From: Zerene cesonia
Taxonomy: Eukaryota; Arthropoda; Insecta; Lepidoptera; Pieridae
Assembly (NCBI RefSeq): GCF_012273895.1
Contig: NC_052106.1
Coordinates: 2,542,001 to 2,606,000, forward strand
Reading direction: 5' to 3'
Length of the DNA: 64,000 nucleotides
Shown: positions 60,201 to 64,000 of the stretch, piece by piece
Layout of the letters: each line of letters opens with the position of its first letter
Numbering within the stretch: the stretch's first letter is position 1
Translations under genes and position numbers: made by a program
Notes under the pieces: generated by a model
The model's database searches: none
What the model was told of the DNA's origin: nothing
The model's input: only the letters and a program-made list of their open reading frames with translations

Positions 60201-63200
60201 AATATCAAAAGATACTATAATTTATGAAATAAACAGCTACATGGATTTATAAAATGCATAAACCAGTCTCCATAAAATAAAATTTATGATACATCAAGCA
60301 TTCGTGGAAATAACATTCTATTTTGGCATAAACGAGCGTGTAATTTTATTACTAACTCGACTGCAAACAGCCACATCCATCATTGTCTATTGATAATTTT
60401 GCCGTGTATAATTTTTTACATAAGATAATCGTAAAATTATTATTGTATATATAAAAAACTCGACTTCAATTTTTTTTTTGAAATACACATACCCTCGAAA
60501 AACATTACCCTCCTTCGGTCAGGCTGGTAATAAATCAGCTATTAGTAGATTTGCTCTAAGAATAAGATGTAATTATATAGAACTCGATGATAACATGCTT
60601 TGTTTTACTTATTTAACGAGGGTTGGGTGCACTGGCAATTTGCCCCTATAAAATGAACGTAATCAAGCGAGAGACACCATAAAAGACAGGTCGTATTGGT
60701 TCTAACGAGCACCCTACTGGTTCCAGTCTATCTGCACCGGCCTTCTCGGTATTAATATCGTTCAATATTTATTAGTTCAAGGGAATTATAGAAAGGCAAT
60801 TAAAAAGAAGCTTGCAACTGCAAGGGATGTGGGCAATTGAATGTAATCGCGGATATTGTTTTTGTTATTGTTATTGAAAACAAATAAAAATGCGCTCGCA
60901 ACTTCGGAAGTAGTTTTTGTTAGTTTGTTGCATAAAGGTAAACAATAGGAACGGTAGTATAACTACCTATTATAAGGGGGTTGATAAAAATATTAAATGA
61001 TGCTATGATGAAAATGTAATAGTACGAAAACTCTTTCTCAATACATAATTCGGTAAACCGAAAGAAAAATAAGAACCATTATAATTTCGAATTAAATGAT
61101 ATAATTAAATACAAATGAACTAATGTTGGATAAGCAATTATCATACAAAGCATACTAAGTAAACGTCCGTTATTTATTGACCATGTAATTTTGTAGAATA
61201 AAAATTACGACGATGATTCACTTTGACATCTATAATTAGTTTCGTAAAAGATCTCGCAGTCTCGCCTACCGGCCTGTCGAGAGAATAAATCCACGTTAAT
61301 AATCCGCCGTATAAATTAAACGAAGTGCGACAGATATAATCGATCTGCATTCCACAGGATATAAATAAATAATATAATTTAATGTCTTATAAAGAAACCC
61401 AATATTCGTTAACCCTTGTAACACATGTAGGCAGTTCATTTATTTACCTTCAAAAGGCATCAATCAAATATGATCTCAGCGTTGATCGAATATCCATTCC
61501 AATACTGCATGCATCCAAAAACATTAGACCCATGCTATTCTGAGAGCTGTAGTAATTTTTTATTCGAAAAACAGAGATGCGCAAGCTAAAGTAGGTCTTA
61601 ATATAATGGTTAATAAAATATGGTGGTCCGTTCAACTTAAATGCATCCATATTTAGACACCTGCTGTGAACTCGTTCGCCATTTCGGGCCTTCGTTAAAG
61701 GTGTAGTCAACAGTCTTCTTATTGCCCTTTGTTAAAATTAAAACATATTTGCGAGTTTTTTATTGACCGAATTAAAATGTAGCAATATTTTAATATTTAA
61801 TATCATATTTAATAGGTGCTATACTCTATGCCATACTCTACGGCGTTTATACGAATGAATCTCTCAGTTCCTGGAAGCATTTTAAAGGAGTCGTAATGTG
61901 TTTTTATTTCCGTTTTATAGCAACGCCCAGTTCCAATTTAGAATCGGCACATTAATATCTTGCAACATATCTCTGTCAAAGCAGGGCTCTGACAGAAATA
62001 GTGCATCCTGTTTCGAACGCATGCAGCAGACGGCCCAAGTCTTACCCGAATCGAATAATCGATTTTACGATCTCCAAAAATAAACGCGGTCCCTTCATCG
62101 TATTCATCTTCTACGAATGGTTAGCGTTTGATACCCCAAATGAAATTAGTCAATTTGCTAATCAATGCGTTTCCATATAGTTTCTTGGATTTTTATAATA
62201 CAAAAAAATTCTGGTCTAATTATATGCTATCGTTTTTGTTATGAAACAAACTCATCAAACTGTACGTTTACGGTCCATTTATTAATTTGCCTAAATATAG
62301 TTGAATAGGCAAATCTTACTCTCCAAACGCCACATCGATAAAATAAATATTGAATACCTATAGTAGATAACTATTTGATCACAATTCATTTATACGAAAA
62401 CTTCATAATAAGGAAGTAAAGAGACGTAGCAAATATTTCTATGGACTATAATTCACAGATGCCAATTGCAATAGAACAATGCTTTATGTTATAAATAAAA
62501 TACTATGAAAACATTTGAAAAAAAATAACAATAAAATTCGGCCGCGTTAAATATGCTAAACCAATAGTGTAGTAAAAGAAGAAGAAGAATAGTATACATT
62601 TAAATGATCCCAAACCGAAGACTACGTAATTGTAAATAATATGACCCAATATAATGGGTAGTGAGATTTTAAATCACCTCAACTGTAAACTATTAAGTTC
62701 GAAAAGCGAGACGAAAGCAAGGGCGAAGTTAACCGGCATATATCATGTCAACGTTTACGATGGCCGAAACATGTGGAAATAAGACAAAAAGGCAAGTCTC
62801 GCCGCGTGTGTGGGCTCGTAAAACTGCCACCATGGAAAGTTATGAAACGTATACCTATAAGATCCTATTACATACTTTGCGTTATTTATCAACTAGCGAC
62901 CGTCCATAACATGGTACCATCTAAAGGAAGCCCTACAGCGATTTTCCCTTTGAAAAATTTTTAAACTTGATATAAAAATCTTGCTAGTCTATCATTTCGC
63001 CACACTAAGGATTCCGTACAAATAAGCCAAAATTCATATGTAAATAAAATTGCAATAATTTAATTAAAGACCGTGGCCATCGTTGCTTAACCTCGATTTT
63101 TATTTTTTTATTATAGCGGTAACTTTATGGTATATAAGATCTGAAAATTTCAAATGTCTATCTCTCCAAGCCTTATGATAGACGGCCAGCGAAGTCATAG

Positions 63201-64000
63201 TAATAGATTGCCCTTTTACCCTTTGGGTACGGAATCCTAAAAACGGTTCAGTCTTTGCACACATTTATCAAATATTCTCCATCTACATACACAGATAGTC
63301 AAGAAATTTATTCAATATCTTAGATATTAAAGTAAAGACCCATGACTAATGTCCGTCCGTAAACTTTCAAAGCTTATTCACTACACTCTACGTTAAAGAA
63401 AATTACTTACTTCATTCTTTACGTTAAGTGCTGATAATATAAATAGCATAACGGAATGTTATTTGATTTCCATTATTTACATAAAATCCTATATGGTTCT
63501 TTAAAAATAATTTTATAGCGTGAAACCAATCGTTTCCCGCCAGATAACATTATCGTTTAATGGCCACTTGGTGCACGACATGACGCCATGTGAAATAAGA
63601 AAAAATAAAATGCTAAAAGCACCAGTCCGTTCGCGCCTCGATGTAATAACATTTGCATTTCTTGTGAACCCACGTTACAAATGCTCGGTTCAATCTATAA
63701 TTTCGAATGATTATTTTCAATCCACTTTGTAAGTACTGTAAAAACTAAATATTTATAGTGGCGCTTATGTGTATACGGAAATTTTAACGTTGTCCCATTT
63801 CAAACTAAGTTCTCTAGCGCTTTATGATTTCAAAAGCTTTTGAAACACCGCTTCAACTAGAGCCTAATTAACACAATGCAAATCGTACAAACATTAGTAA
63901 AATGTTAGCCAACATGTGTTGGCGTCGGAGGCCGGATCAAACACGCTGGCGGCCGAACAAATACCTAGTGTTTGGACTATCGCCACTTTCGGTTCTGTTC
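57258..64000. other. Probable fz4 intron, right part
   Basis: AT-rich sequence without a recognised gene. It holds the 53-bp palindrome at 57694-57746 and scattered repeat fragments (60455-60535, and GGATTCCGTAC-type pieces near 63008 and 63230). Open frames up to about 97 codons have no supporting motif. Confidence 0.45.
57694..57746. repeat. Perfect 53-bp palindrome (26-bp arms, 1-nt centre)
   Basis: 57694-57719 is the exact reverse complement of 57721-57746, with T at 57720. It lies about 440 bp right of Helitron-like copy 5. Confidence 0.97.

Overview
This window looks like nuclear DNA of a butterfly or moth (Lepidoptera). The evidence is an AT-rich background, spliced genes whose closest recognisable relatives are insect or animal proteins, and many short interspersed repeats typical of Lepidoptera: about 200-bp Helitron-like copies ending in CTAG, and a tRNA-headed SINE with a CAT-repeat tail. 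No bacterial, viral, rRNA, tRNA or CRISPR feature was recognised.

Layout. (1) 313-9941, minus strand: 5' part of 6-phosphofructo-2-kinase/fructose-2,6-bisphosphatase (Pfrx/PFKFB). Four coding exons are visible and the bisphosphatase half runs off the left edge. (2) 9942-19616: gene-poor, with possible upstream promoters and repeats. (3) 19617-23100, plus: complete six-exon PI-PLC X-domain protein (PLCXD family, 327 aa), with a SINE in intron 2. (4) 23426-30261, minus: seven-exon GAPDH paralogue of 865 aa. It has Ser in place of the catalytic Cys and a 529-residue C-terminal extension of unknown function. (5) 31127-32125, plus: canonical Gapdh (332 aa, uninterrupted coding region), divergent from its paralogue. 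(6) 32.7-34.5 kb: repeat-rich spacer. (7) 34735-41468, plus: five-exon REPS (RalBP1-associated EH-domain protein) containing a 1000-N assembly gap flanked by the same 74 bp on both sides. (8) 44571-45475, plus: first coding exon of a Frizzled-4-like Wnt receptor. (9) 45476-64000: probably a very long fz4 intron or spacer, with Helitron-like copies and one perfect 53-bp palindrome.

The genes do not form one pathway. Two act in glycolysis (Gapdh) or its control (Pfrx). PLCXD and fz4 are signalling proteins, and REPS is an endocytic adaptor. The most unusual object is the head-to-head pair of a normal Gapdh and a diverged, probably catalytically dead, C-terminally extended GAPDH-like protein. 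Exon joins were checked by reading phase across every splice site. All family calls rest on recognition of sequence motifs, not on a database search.
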